From positions 248,001 to 312,000 of the forward strand of contig JAACJK010000063.1 of NCBI GenBank assembly GCA_013368325.1: a stretch of DNA of 64,000 nucleotides, in the 5' to 3' direction. Origin of the DNA: Ephemerocybe angulata. Lineage: Eukaryota; Basidiomycota; Agaricomycetes; Agaricales; Psathyrellaceae. Position numbers and translations under genes: made by a program. Each line of letters starts with the position of its first letter. Within the stretch, counting starts at the first letter, position 1. A model generated the notes under the pieces. The model ran no database searches and was not told the origin of the DNA. It saw only the letters and a list, made by a program, of their open reading frames with translations. Shown in pieces: positions 33,193 through 44,700 of this stretch.

Positions 33193-33867
33193 ATGCCTCG
33201 GACCAATGCCGCGCGAAGCGTCGGCCCACTTACACTAGGTATTGATGAACTCGTCAAAGGAAAGCTGCTGTATGTCGACCCTGCAACCGAGGTGGCCTAC
33301 TACGGTAATGTAGATGACCCAAACCGAGTGCTCCTGAACGAGAAAAAGAAGCGGTCGGCTGTCGGAAGGGTCAAGAAGCGGTTGGTTGTGGACCGCGACC
33401 CACTCGCATCTCGCTTGGTCCAGTGGCGCCGGAAAGCGTGTAAGCGCCGAGGGCCAGCACACCATCACGACTTCATCCTCAGCAACAAAAGCCTTACCCT
33501 CATTACGAATGCACACCCTCCATCCATCTCGACTGCCACGAAGCTGGCATCATTCCTTTCCGAGACTCCTGCATGGTCCTCTGAATTCGCGCAAGAAATC
33601 ATCGATGTTATTGTAAAGTATGATGCCGAGTTAAAGGAGCTCCGGAAGAACGAGGGTGGAAAGAAAAAGAAAGCAACAACCGAGCCCCCATCGAAACGAC
33701 AAAAGCGTAGCACAGTCCCAGAAGAGGTGGAAATGGGTGAGAACAATGAAGACGTGATGGAGATAGATGAAGATGATGATAGGGCAATGGAGGTAGACAA
33801 TGAGGCAACGGCTTTCACACATGATTCAACCCAGAAACATAGCAATATTGTAAATATGACAACATAG
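33193..33867 (+). CDS. Coiled-coil protein of element 1
   Basis: Intronless, 224 residues, starting MPRTNAARSV. Residues 24-45 (GKLLYVDPATEVAYYGNVDD) match GEMLYEDPKTKKRYFGDVDN in the C-terminal part of the element 2 helicase, and a later segment (SSEFAQEIIDVIVKYDAELK) matches WKAKYAKPILGVIRKFEDDV there. The second half is lysine-rich (GGKKKKATTEPPSKRQKR, a likely nuclear signal) and then very acidic. It is either a separate accessory protein of this transposon family or the detached tail of the helicase. DNA binding is a guess. Confidence 0.7.
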   Translation: MPRTNAARSVGPLTLGIDELVKGKLLYVDPATEVAYYGNVDDPNRVLLNEKKKRSAVGRVKKRLVVDRDPLASRLVQWRRKACKRRGPAHHHDFILSNKSLTLITNAHPPSISTATKLASFLSETPAWSSEFAQEIIDVIVKYDAELKELRKNEGGKKKKATTEPPSKRQKRSTVPEEVEMGENNEDVMEIDEDDDRAMEVDNEATAFTHDSTQKHSNIVNMTT

Positions 33868-33889
33868 GGTAGAGCAAAATGTACATTCA

Positions 33890-36800
33890 CTAATTGACGT
33901 TAAAGGCATCATCTTCTCCTGCCAAAACGTGCGTGTCCTCCGTCGATATTCCATTCTCCGGCAGAGCCTCCTCATCAGCTGCATCTTCATCGGGTCTCCC
34001 GTTCGACTCCTCGTCATCGTCACTGCTAAGCTCGTCGAGATCTTTGGCATCATCCATCGGAACAGCATGCTTGTAGGCCTGTACCATCGAGTAGACCTGT
34101 TGGTTGAATGTCTTGAGGGTCGAGGACTGAATCTTCGCCATTCCGACTGCCTGCGTATCAGGAATGGGGTGCTGTGTGTTGTTTCCAGGTCAGTTTGGGG
34201 GGTGGATGTGGAGCGACTCGCGGGTTATATACTTCTCGATGATATTCACCATTTGCGAAGTGTCGGGAGTGCGATGGGAACGGTTCTGGTACGAGACTCC
34301 AAGGACCTTCGCAACCTGGGACTTTGCATCTTCGATGGAGTTGATAGCAGCAGAAGCATCGCCGAGATTGTCCCAGGTATGCGCAAGACCCTTTGCAATG
34401 ATGAGTTTCTTCAGCTTCCCAATCGAGTACTCCATATTGATATCAACGGGAATAGGGCGCCCGTGAGTGTTGATGAGGGAACCATCGTGCATGATATCTC
34501 TAACCAATGGGGTCAGTCGACGGGGACTTGTATAGATGAGGTATTCACTTACGAGAACTCTTCACTCCAGACATGCTTCAGGCCCAAGGTAATCCAGAGG
34601 ATCTCGTTCGAGTAGTTCGTGCTTCCGCAACCACGGAACTTGAAGAGAAGGAATGGGTAGAGGTCCTCAACACGTCCCACATCCCCAGCTCGGATTGCCG
34701 CTAGGAACTCGTCGAGCAAGAGCAAGTCCCGGAGAAGTAGGTGGAGGTTTAGGTTGGCAATCTCTTTCGATGGATCAAGCTCGTTGGCGTCAGGGGTTGC
34801 CAGGGGCAGCGGGGTACGTTTCGGCTTGGCCTTTCCGGCACTCTCATTCTCGTTGGTCGCTGCAGGTTGGGCAGTAGACGGAGCCGACGATGATGGAGTG
34901 GTGGTAGATGGAGCCGACGACGATGCAGCGGCTGTAGGAGCAGATGCTGGCGTGCTGGTGGGTGGCGTAACTTTGAGATCATGAAGCTGTGTCGGTGTGC
35001 TCGCAGGAATTGGGGTAACGTAGTCATAGAGGATCTCTTCAGCTTTCTTATACAGCTCTTCTGGAGTTGGATTGGTTGCGGCGTAGGCTTCTAAGGTCGA
35101 TACAGTGTCCGATAAGCAGAGCTTCTTCCAGCAGGCGAGTATGGCGCCCTCGAGGATCTGAAGCAGCGCAGAGACGAGGGAATGGTAATCAGGTTTATCC
35201 CCAGCTAACCGAGCCTTTCCCATCGTTGCGAACATCACGTCAAGGCCTGCGAGCTGAGACGGGGACCCTCGGTAATGGCTCAGAGTACCCCAAGCGTCAT
35301 TGAGGCCGGTGTGGAAGAGTCCCATGGATAGTTGCGGAGGTAGGCACATCTCGTGCTGGTTGACATTGTGCGCGCGTGTTTGCTTGATAGAACGGATTCG
35401 GGAATTGGTCAACTGGTCGTTATACGATGGGACAGCAAGGTCGGCGAGCTCCTCTGGAGTACACTTGAGTTGGTTGAAGTAAACTTCATCCCGGAATGCA
35501 ATGTTGCCGCCGACGCTAGCCTCCTCAATTGTCGAAACACGAAGCGCATGCTGCTTCGTGCTTTTCGGGACTTGAGCTGTCAGTCGACGAACTCTGGGCG
35601 TGAATAGTGGCTGGCTGTTACGACCTGGATGATCTATTTATTCTTTTTCTTTCTTTTCCTTTTCCTTTCTATTTCCTCTATTTTTCATCTTTCATTTCTC
35701 TACTTTTCTATTATTTACAAGACGTGTCTCGATCACATGACACAGCACGTGCGATCACATGCACAGGTCACCTGCTACATCACGGGACCAGCACAGCATC
35801 AGTCAGCGCCTCAGTCAGCATGACATCATATGCACAGCACTTGCACAGCTCTTCGACTCATACACGGTCATTCCTTACATAGCATTCCACAGCTTCTGCA
35901 CAGTATGTACAGCCTCGTATAGCCATAGTCACGTCACGGTCACGAAGCATAGCAGTATATAACCTAGGTAGATCTCACTGTATTTCCCCAGTCTTTAGCT
36001 GGTCAATATCACGGCCTTGTCTACAAGTCTCTCGCCTCTTCTCTCTCTCTCTCTCTTCTGTCCTAAGTTAGGGTTAGCAGCGCACCAGACCGGTCGTTCG
36101 CTGACACTGGCTGGCGTAGTTGGAAAAGCCAGAAACATGATGTGTGAGGACGCGAAGGATGCGAGCAATAAAGCACTTGTTGACGGTGTCGGCGTGTTGT
36201 GGGGTAGGGCGAATGTCGCGCGCAAAGTCGAGGGCATTTGGTCCAAGCTTCAGGAAGTTGTCTTGGATAGGCTGCAGCTTCATGTGGGCCACGTTGACAT
36301 GAGGGAGGGGGTATATGATTCCAAACGTGCCCGAGGTGACCTTTGCCGGTGTTCCGAGCCCTCGTTGTTCGACGCTGATGCTGGTGCTAAGGTTGATGTT
36401 ATCGTAACCGAACATGTGTGGACCCTTCGCAACCTTGATAGATTCCTGCATGGCATGCTCTCCGAGCGTCTTCAGAATGGTGCGAATGGAGCTGTAGCTG
36501 ATGCTGAGCCCACATCGATGAAGGGCATCAATGACCTGCCGTGAGGATCCCGACAACCATGCGAAAAGCCCAAACGCAGCTGGGAATCCAAGGCAGTTAC
36601 CTGAATGCTGATAGGCCAGCTGTTTCAAGGCTACAAGGCACACCTACGACAGCTTTTCAGTCAGTAGTGGACGAGGTATGGGTAACTTGTAAAAGACATA
36701 CCCCATCCGGAAACTTGACCGTATTCTCCTTCTTTGCACGCTCCGTCTGTGCAGCCGCAATCAAGATAGACCAGGTGAAGGGGGCACGTTCCTCATGACC

Positions 36801-37929
36801 ACCGATATCGAAGTTTGCAATATACTCGGGAGTGATGGAGGCGAGACTCGATAGCTTCTCAGCACTTGTCACAGCATCCATTTCGTCGCTCACGATCTCG
36901 TTGACGAGTGCCTGGCCTTTTTTAGAGGTAAGCCATGCCCGGAGCTTCTGGCGACCACCCTTCGAGCCTGCAAGCGTGTCAAGAAGGTTCCCAATGTTCT
37001 TGAGATACTCGTTACGGGTGCCGGAATATAAGGTATCGTCCTCCTTGAAGATTCGTTGCATTACATCGAGAGGGTAGACTCGATGTTGTTCTCCCATCGT
37101 GGCGAAGAAATCAAGGATTTTCTTGTCTGCCGGCGCTGCGGACTCGAGCAGCTGGTCCTGAGACTGCGTCCGACGGATAGAGCCACGAGAAGGAGTGCCT
37201 CCCAACGGTCCACCCGAAGGAGACGCTGCCACAGACGCACTGCGACTCATTGAGCTGCGTAGAGGAGTCGGTGCGAAGGAACTGTGGGACGTGGAGTTGT
37301 GAAACGAGCCCATAGACGCCGACCGATTGAGATGAGCTGGGGTGGACGAAAAAACGTCCGGAGACGGTGGAATTGAACTCGAAGCTAGGCTAGGTACATA
37401 TCTTGAAGAAATATCAAGTTAGAAAAGTGTTTTAGAGTAAGAAAATCCACGATTACCTTGCGGACGAGGAGTCCATGAACATGTCGGCTTCAAGGCTCCC
37501 ATCCCCCATCTCAACATCTCCCGAAAGGAAGCCTGACCCCATTCCCACTCCCTGATCGTCTCCTATGCTCCCTGCTCGTTCTGATGGCCCAATAGAGGGA
37601 GATCTCGAGCCTGGCACATCGGAAGTGACAGACCCGGCTCGTGATGTTGACCTGGAAGGTCCACCGGATGGTGGTCCCGGTAGGTGTCGCTTGAGCCAGC
37701 TGGGGCTGCCAGACATGTACTGGACCTCCTCCAGGCTCTCTTGAGCTGTCCCGGGTGTAACGTAGCCCTGCATCTCGGGCCAACGGACGTTCCAACGGCT
37801 GTTCTGGGGTGGCAAATTGGGTGGTGGTGGTGGTACCGGTGCTGCAGATGAAGACACATTCGTGCTGACTGGTGGGGCTGGCTGAGACTTTATACGTTGT
37901 GTTATGAAGGTCCCTTTCTTTGGGGGCAT
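33890..37929 (-). pseudogene. DUF6589-like presumed transposase of element 1, interrupted
   Basis: Reading down the minus strand: N-terminal low-complexity region from MPPKKGTFITQR (37929); exon starting near MGSFHNSTSHSS with TPEYIANFDIGGHEERAPF; exon with VIDALHRCGLSISYSSIRTI and YDNINLSTSISVEQRG; after the insert, YNDQLTNSRIRSIKQ and DKPDYHSLVSALLQILEG; then LLLRDLLLLDEFL and FRGCGSTNYSNEIL; and C-terminal exons ending GEDDAFNVN. These segments align in order with the 48604-51731 gene. The region between the HHVSGFSNYASQCQ and SQPLFTPRVRRL segments is broken by the 464-bp LTR-like insertion at 35616-36079. DUF6589 proteins are abundant in basidiomycetes; the transposase role is inferred from position inside TIRs. 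Confidence 0.75.
35616..36079. mobile_element. Solo-LTR-like insertion in the DUF6589 gene
   Basis: Starts TGTTACGACC and ends GGTTAGCA (TG...CA termini). It contains a promoter-like core, GCAGTATATAACCTAGG at about 35951, followed by a CT-rich end typical of fungal LTRs. 464 bp, absent from the homologous gene in element 2. I could not see a clear 5-bp target duplication (CTGGC against GCGCA), so the exact ends are uncertain. Confidence 0.55.
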
Positions 37930-38079
37930 GGTGGCTGAGGAGAGAGAACAAAGAGGTCGTCGAACACGAGGAGCACACGATGCAAAGCGTTCAGGGGCCT
38001 TGGGCCGAAAATGGACGCAACGTGATTTATTCCACGCCGCACGTGCTATGCTATGCCTACCATATTGGGAAGGTATGGG

Positions 38080-38181
38080 CCGCCCCGCCAAATTAATCCG
38101 AGGCATCCAGGTCGGTCTATCGACCGGCTTGCAGCCATCATAGACGTTATCCTGTAACGTGACCGACCTGTCACAGGTCTA
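38080..38181 (-). repeat. Right TIR of element 1
   Basis: The reverse complement starts TAGACCTGTGACAGGTCGGT and shares the GGTCGATAGACCGACC block with the left TIR. Confidence 0.9.
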
Positions 38182-38190
38182 ACCGATCAG
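38182..38190. repeat. 9-bp target-site duplication, right of element 1
   Basis: ACCGATCAG, matching 29824-29832. Confidence 0.95.
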
Positions 38191-40732
38191 AATACTACAG
38201 TAAGGGGACACCTCGTAGTTGCGTTGAGGTACTTTTACACACGCCGTACAGGCGTCACGTACAAGGACGAAATATTGATGTTCTATATCGTGGTCTCGCA
38301 CCACACCGATTGCTAAGCTTTGGTGGCCTCTGTTTTTTTCAAGGTTAAAGCCTCGACTCGCCAGTCATTTAATCTGGGGTACTTCTATAGTTGAAAGCAC
38401 CTCTCCCCTGGAGCCACCCTCATTCTGCACAGACGGTCACCAGGCAATATGACTAGCTTTGGCTATTCACGTACATACTGTCTCACATATCGTATTCCCC
38501 CGGTTCCCACTGTGTTCCAAGACGATTTAACAAGACTTTCCCGGACGAATTATCACAGAAACGAAACGTATGTCAGTTCTGCCGTCAGCTCATCAGTCAG
38601 CAGAAACTTTGATTCATTCCAATCATATGCTAAAACAGCCGATACACAAGCTATCTATTCGACCAATGATCATGAATGAGAGGTGACGGTAGGTAGGTAC
38701 AAAGGCGTTGTGGTCCCAATCCGGAACTACCTAGTCTCATGATTTCGAGCAAAATATTGAGACCGAGCGGCTGGGTATTGCTATCCAGAATCTACCTGAA
38801 GCCTCCTCAGAAGCGAGTTGTCTCCATTGCGATTGATGGATTCGCTCACATCCTAATATACTAGTATAATTAAGCGCTCGTGAGCCGCTGAGTTTCAATG
38901 CCACCAGGGGCTCTCCCGTTCCAACTTCATAGAGAAAAGGAAAAATCTAGTTTGCTATTGAGATTCAGTCGAAATACGATGGTACATGGCGAAGGAGGTG
39001 TGTGCCACACCGCGCCTAGCGACAGACATAGTACCTAATTCTCGATGATATCATAGCGCCGAGGGGCTGAACGGTAGGGATTTAGTAGCCAGGGTATGTA
39101 CAGTGCGGAGAGGAGTTCACGCCGCGGCCTTACGACTCATACTAAGTAGTTACGTCAAGATCAATGTCAATCTGATGATTTTGCGGGGTCAAATGTATTG
39201 GGAGATTGGCGTTGAGCTGATGAAACGCTCGCTAATGATGAGCGGGGAGGTCGGTCGCGACTCGCTCGCAATTTCCGACATCCCGACTGCGAAGATCTCA
39301 TTTGACCGTTTCTATCCTGTTGAGTGGAAGAGTCAGGAAAATGACACGGATTGGAGAGCCGATTTGTGGAACACGACTTGCAGACGTCTTCCTGGTTCAG
39401 GTATCGTCGAATCCGGCACGCCAGCGGAGGTATTGGGTGAGGGATTTATTCTTGTGAGTCAGTGACGACGCACCCGGTTATCCGTTTCGCTGCTGTGAGC
39501 TCGTAACAAGCTTATGTACGACGTAAACTTGGCCATAACGTTACTTGACAGTTTCTGAGGTTCTGAACGCTCTTACGCGATTCAGTGTGACACCAGTTGC
39601 GTTCTTCTGCTGCTTTCAAAGTTTCACAAAGTTACTTCTTCTACCATCTTACTCGAGGGCTGAATACAGGCGCTGTCTGCAGAACACCGGTAAAGGGTTC
39701 CCGGGATATTCTATCCGTGACAAACTGTATTATGGGAGATTCACGCCCGTTGGGGAATGCGCTTCCGTTAAATAGTGGTCATGAATGAATGGCCTTGTCG
39801 CATAGAAATCCAGCCCCATGAGTGCGAAGGTGGGTCACGGAAACGGTACCCACGTAGTTGGTCGAGTAGAGGATAATATCATACACAGACAGAGAGACAG
39901 AAGAAAGGGAGAGAGAAAATGAGGACCGAAACGAGAGATGTTGGAGTGCCGGTGAGGGTGCGCCCCGCAGCGCGGCAATTTAGGCGCGCGTCGCGCGGCT
40001 AGCTGTCTAACCGGGATCGCCATCATCTCCTTCACACGATCAGCCGATCGTGGCTCTAGCTGGCCGGTGGATGTCGAAGTTGAAGTCGGGTACGCGGAAG
40101 CAAGCGGACCACTCCCGCCACCGTAGCTATAAATAGGCAGAGGATCTGGGCTGCAGCTCGAATAAGTGCCGCTCGATGCATACCCACCGCTGCCACTACC
40201 GTAGGTTGAACACTCCGACTCGGAGGCCGAAAGCAGAGTTAACGGGAGACTCCTTACATACATGTAGATCGGAGCTGAAGGAACACCACACCCCTCCAGA
40301 GAGAGTTCCCAGAGTTTGAGCAACTGAGGAAGCAGCCGTGCAAAGAAAGTCCCACCAACCATTTCTGTGCGCACGCCTGAGGCGAGTGGGTCGCGCGGGG
40401 GCTTTGTGCTCTGGAAAGTTTAGGGTTCAATAACCGTAGAACGCGTGTGACCGGGAAGGTAAGGGGAGGATGCATGGAAGCGAGGCAAAGAGGCAAAGAG
40501 GAGGATGGACGGACGGAAAGCGCGTGTTACGCAGAGGGTAATCGAACGTGCGTTATCAGCGTGTCATTATGTTGTACAGTAAGCTAGAGTCGGCGAGGTA
40601 ATCAAGAACAAAGAAATAGTAGACCAAGAGAGAGAGAGAGAAACGAGATAGAGAATAAAGAGAGCGATACGTATCAACTGATCCAAGCGAAATAAATTAT
40701 CCATCCATCGCATTCCGTAGCGAACCCTATCT
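38191..40732. other. Displaced distal promoter and upstream region of Z1 (inverted duplicate block)
   Basis: The reverse complement aligns with the region upstream of Z4 (about 58,670-60,611) and partly Z2 and Z3. Shared landmarks include GCTTAGCAATCGGTGTGGTG, CCAGGGGCTCTCCCGTTCCA and TTCATAGAGAAAAGG. The part 40,430-40,730 aligns instead with 54,934-55,230 downstream of the broken dehydrogenase. The ORF at 39835-40374 (Ser/Gly/Tyr-rich) is present only here and has no domain; I do not call it a gene. Confidence 0.7.
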
Positions 40733-41743
40733 TCAAACAACATATCCCTGTCAAACAATCAGCAAAACATCCGCACCCGCCCAAAACGCAGACAAACGAC
40801 TCACCCCATCAACCCGAATATTCTGCCCATTCACCCAATGCCCCGCCTCACTGACAAGAAACGCCACAATAGGCGCCACATCATCCGGCTCCCCCAGCCT
40901 CCTGCTGGGTGTCTGCTTCGCTATCCCGTCTATCACATGCTGGGACTTGCCTTCGCGGAAGAGGGGCGTGTCGATGGGGCCGGGGGAGATGGTGTTGACC
41001 GTTATACCGCGCGCGCCGAGGTCCTTTGCGAGGACGCGGCTGATTTGTTCGACGGCGCCTTTGGTTGCGAGGTAGCAGAGGGCGTTGGGGAGGACGGCTG
41101 CGGCGCGGTAGGTGACGTTAGATTAGGGAAGAAGAGAGAAGAGGAAGTCTTACTAGACGCCGCCGTCAAACTATTCGAGAACAACACGATCCTACCCCCC
41201 GGACTCGGCATAACCTCCGCCGCCCTCTTACACATAAACAGCGGCACCTTCACATTCGTCTCAAAATGCGCATCGAAAAACGCCTCATCCACCTCGCCCA
41301 AGCTCCTACTCCCCATCACACCTGCATTCAGCACTAGAATATCTATCCTGCCGAACGTTTTGATAGCCTCGTCGAGGAGGAATAAGCCGCCTTCGACTGT
41401 GGATGTGTTGGCTTTGACGGCGATGGCGCCGCCCTTTCCTTGCGAGCGGATGGCGAGGACGACGGCGTCGGCGGCGGCGCTGTCCGTTACGTAGTTGACG
41501 ACGACGGAGGCGCCGTGTTCACCAAGGCAGCGGGCGACGGCGGCGCCGGTGGAGCGGGAGGATCCTGTTACGACGGCGACTTTGCCTGAGAGGAAGACGT
41601 TGGCGATATACGATGAGTTGGGGTGGGGTGGACGTACCAAGAAGAGAGGTCGTGGGGAGGAACGTGGACGAGCCGGCGAAGCTCTTGGAGTAGGGACCCT
41701 GCGTCGGGACCTCGAGCTTACTCGAGGGCTTCAACGCGTTCAT
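40733..41743 (-). CDS. Short-chain dehydrogenase/reductase, complete copy (SDR1)
   Basis: Four exons: 41638-41743, 41154-41585, 40805-41097 and 40733-40747; 281 residues in one frame. Classical SDR features: VAVVTGSSRSTGAAVA at the cofactor site, NAGVMG, FSNSLTAAST before the active site, CYLATKGAV (the YxxxK dyad), NTISPGPIDTP, and the C-terminus GQNIRVDGGYVV completed by a 15-nt last exon. The cofactor motif departs from the usual TGxxxGxG because the middle Gly is Ser (RST instead of RGI), which may weaken NAD(P)H binding. The family reduces carbonyl or acyl substrates in the cytosol; the substrate is unknown. It supplies the uninserted reference for the element 2 target (40896-40904). Confidence 0.87.
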
Positions 41744-44700
41744 GAACCCCGAGATAAGCGTCGAGCCAGTGCGTTTTGGCGTCATCGAAGCCAGTGGACG
41801 AAGGAGGTGTGTGGAAGGGCGAGGGTGAGGGAAGGAGAGCAGGAGTGCGGTGCGAGGGAGTACGGGTCGCCTGGGGTGCCTCTTCAAGTGCTAGGAGAAC
41901 ATGAGGCGGAGGTCCTGCAGCCTCGTTCCGCAGTCCTCGAGGGCGTCGTGCTGCTCATGCTGCTGAAGGTGAAGCTTTCTTCATTCATTCATTTGGTGGA
42001 TAGTCCAGGAGACAACGAGGTGGCGCCATGCGTGCCTACGTGCCTGTCGGTACTGGAAGGAAGCCGCCGCGCGTGAAGAGATCGATGGTTGCTGCCTCGA
42101 GGATGGTGTTCTGCAGTTAAACGACTAGCTGAAGGCCATCGGGAGTCGCATGTCCTTGCCCTTGCGGGGCCTTGCGGGGTCGTTGGGGTAGTCAGGTCAT
42201 GCATGGTTAGGTGGTGGTGGTGGCGTCTTCGGCCGACATGGTCCTGCTGAACGCCGGCCCTCATGATCGCCAGCGGACGGGCGGCACGCCGGATTTACGA
42301 GGCCCCCATCCCAACGAGGGCGACTGTCCGAGTCGCCAGTTCGGACGTCCATCCCTAAGAAGGAGACGGGGACAGTGCTGCGAGCTATGATGCCATGAAA
42401 TCGTGTGAGAGGTGAGCGGTCTGGTGTGCAGGTATCGCGTGGTGCCGTAGCCACTCTCTGGCATATCGATATCATTGTGTCCTAGTCAAGCTACCAGCCA
42501 GTCGTGCTAGCAAACGTGTACGAGTTCTGACTTCGAGTCGCCAGAATAGTAGGGCTGTCGTCACCAGGGTTCAAATTCTGGCGGATAAACGGGTCCTGCA
42601 GACGTGGCGAAGATAACACCCAGGGAGACTATGTTGCCCAGGGAAGGGAAGGAGGAGAACTGAGTTGAGATGAACACTATACATTCATTCATTTCGTTTA
42701 TCGTTCACTGGGTGAATGGGCTAGAGTCCACGAGGTGGCGCCAGGGCATGCGTACGTGCCTGTCGGGGACACGTATCCATCATCGTCGTTCATAAGAGAT
42801 CTATGGTTGCTGCCTCGAGGATGGGTAAAGCGTGTTCACAGGTTTAGCATTCCGCAGGAAGAGGTAGCGTTGCCTGTGCAGGGTAGGCGGGGGTGGTGCA
42901 TGTCAAGGTCGTGGTCGTGGAGGTCGTGGCCATGATCAGTGAGAACGATTTTCTTCTCACATAGAGGCGGGTTCACGAGACTAGTGGCCATGCTGGCCAG
43001 GCACAACATCATATCATCGGTTCAATCGTGGGAACCACCTTCTCGTTAGGAGTTTGGGTGTTAGGTTGCCGTACGCCGGGTTCGATCCTCGCCTGTGCGG
43101 ATATAAGCGCCCAACCTATGCACATTACAGTGGACAGCGTTTAGCGCCCTTCGTGAGTCTTGCGTTGTACTACACGCACGCACTATTTCATCACATCAAT
43201 ACCAGAGGGCTACAAACCCAATCTCACCTACACTACGACTATCAGTCGGTTGCCGCCCCTTGGCCGCCCCGACTCGGATGCCAGATCATCCGGTCTATTC
43301 GAACATCCTCCAGCAACTGATACACGGTTGTACATGACGAAGATAATGGTACTTGGACTACTCCGAGTGTTCAAGAAGCGGTTTGGACGTGAGCGCTGAT
43401 CACCTCTTTACATCGACCGAATACCGTGTCTTGTTTGACTACCTCTGTTTTAAATCTCGACTTCGGACTCGTCAGTCTTCGTTTTCATGTGTTCCCGTCC
43501 CAAACTAGGCGCTTTCGGTAATATTATTATACCCAAAGACATTTGTTATTACCCTTCGTGATTTACCATCGTTTGAAACGGTGAGGTACGGTAGTGTTGG
43601 AGAATGAAGGAAGGGCGCTTCGAGTCTATGGGGGACGAAATAATTTCTATGCTGAGCGCCGGGGAAGGAGTTGTGGTTAGAGATGTGCAAGTTGCGGAGG
43701 TGAGACGTTTCGATTATTACAGCCCGTTGCGACCAATAACTACCTCCCACTGAATCCTGTTTAATCCTCACGGATAAAGAGAGAGGGTTTAACCTGCTGG
43801 CCTTGTAGGTAGTACTATCCGTTACAATTCTGACTTTTGATGAGCGCGTACCTGGAAAAGAGGTTGGGAAGGCCCATGTGTCTGCGGGCTGCGAGAGGAG
43901 CCTCAGGAAACGATCGGCGGCGATCCGTCGTGACGTACACGGCGCTGATTCGGCGCACCGTGAGACGAGTTGCCACCTTACAAGGCCATCCATTCTGCAT
44001 GACCACCATCTAAGTAACGGAAATAACGGAAACACAGTCCCCAATGGGCGTGAATCTCCTATCATACTTACAGGTTGTCACTGATAGAATGTCCCGGGAC
44101 CGCTTTCCGACGTTCCGCGGACCGCGCCTGGATTTCGCCTGGATTCAGTCCTTGATTGTTTAAGATGGTATAAGAAAGGTAACATTGTGAAACTTTGCAC
44201 GCAGCGATCAGAAGAATGCAACTGGTGTCCCCAACGGGCGCAAATCTCCCATAACTTTCCCGGTGTTCTGCGCCCAGCGCCTGGATTTCGGCGGCCTGGA
44301 TTCACTCCTTGAGTAGCCTAGATGGTACATAGAAGAAGTAACAGGGTTGTGAAACTTTGAAAACAACAGAAGAAGAATTCCGTAAGAGCGTGAGAGCGGT
44401 CAGAACCTCAAGTGTGTGGAACCTCAAGTAACGTTGTTACCAACTTCCAAGTTTACCTCGTACATGGCGCCCTTGTTACGAGCGCACAGCAGCGAAAGGG
44501 ATAACAGGGCGCGTCGTCGCAACAATATATCCCCCACAGTACCTCCATTAGCGTGCCGGTTCGACGATACTCGAACCAAGAAGACCGACCGGCGGTTCTG
44601 CAAGTATTGTCAACCACGATCGCAGACTGTCACTGTGTCATTTGAGTCCTGACCCATACTCCGTTCGACGGCATAGAAACGGTGAAATGAGCCGTCTTCG

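Larger units (their letters stand above)
29833..38181. mobile_element. Element 1: decayed DUF6589/RecQ-helicase TIR transposon (8.3 kb)
   Basis: Both ends begin TAGACC and form TIRs of about 100 bp (29833-29928 and 38080-38181) with a 9-bp duplication. Inside, from the left: a helicase fragment pointing right (30049-31035), about 2.1 kb of unrelated sequence, a coiled-coil protein pointing right (33193-33867), and a DUF6589-like gene pointing left (37929 to 33890), itself interrupted by a solo-LTR-like insertion. The convergent layout is the same as in element 2 but in opposite orientation. From memory the combination matches the AcademH lineage of Academ transposons. It probably cannot mobilise itself, since the helicase lacks its first RecA domain. 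Confidence 0.88.

Noticed and set aside
36060..36080. Telomere-like TTAGGGTTAG
   Set aside because: Only about one and a half units, and it lies at the end of the LTR-like insertion. Not an array.
39835..40374. 179-residue Ser/Gly/Tyr-rich ORF upstream of the displaced Z1 promoter
   Set aside because: No domain or signal peptide, low-complexity, and only its 3' part is present (not as an ORF) in the sister block near 58,700.
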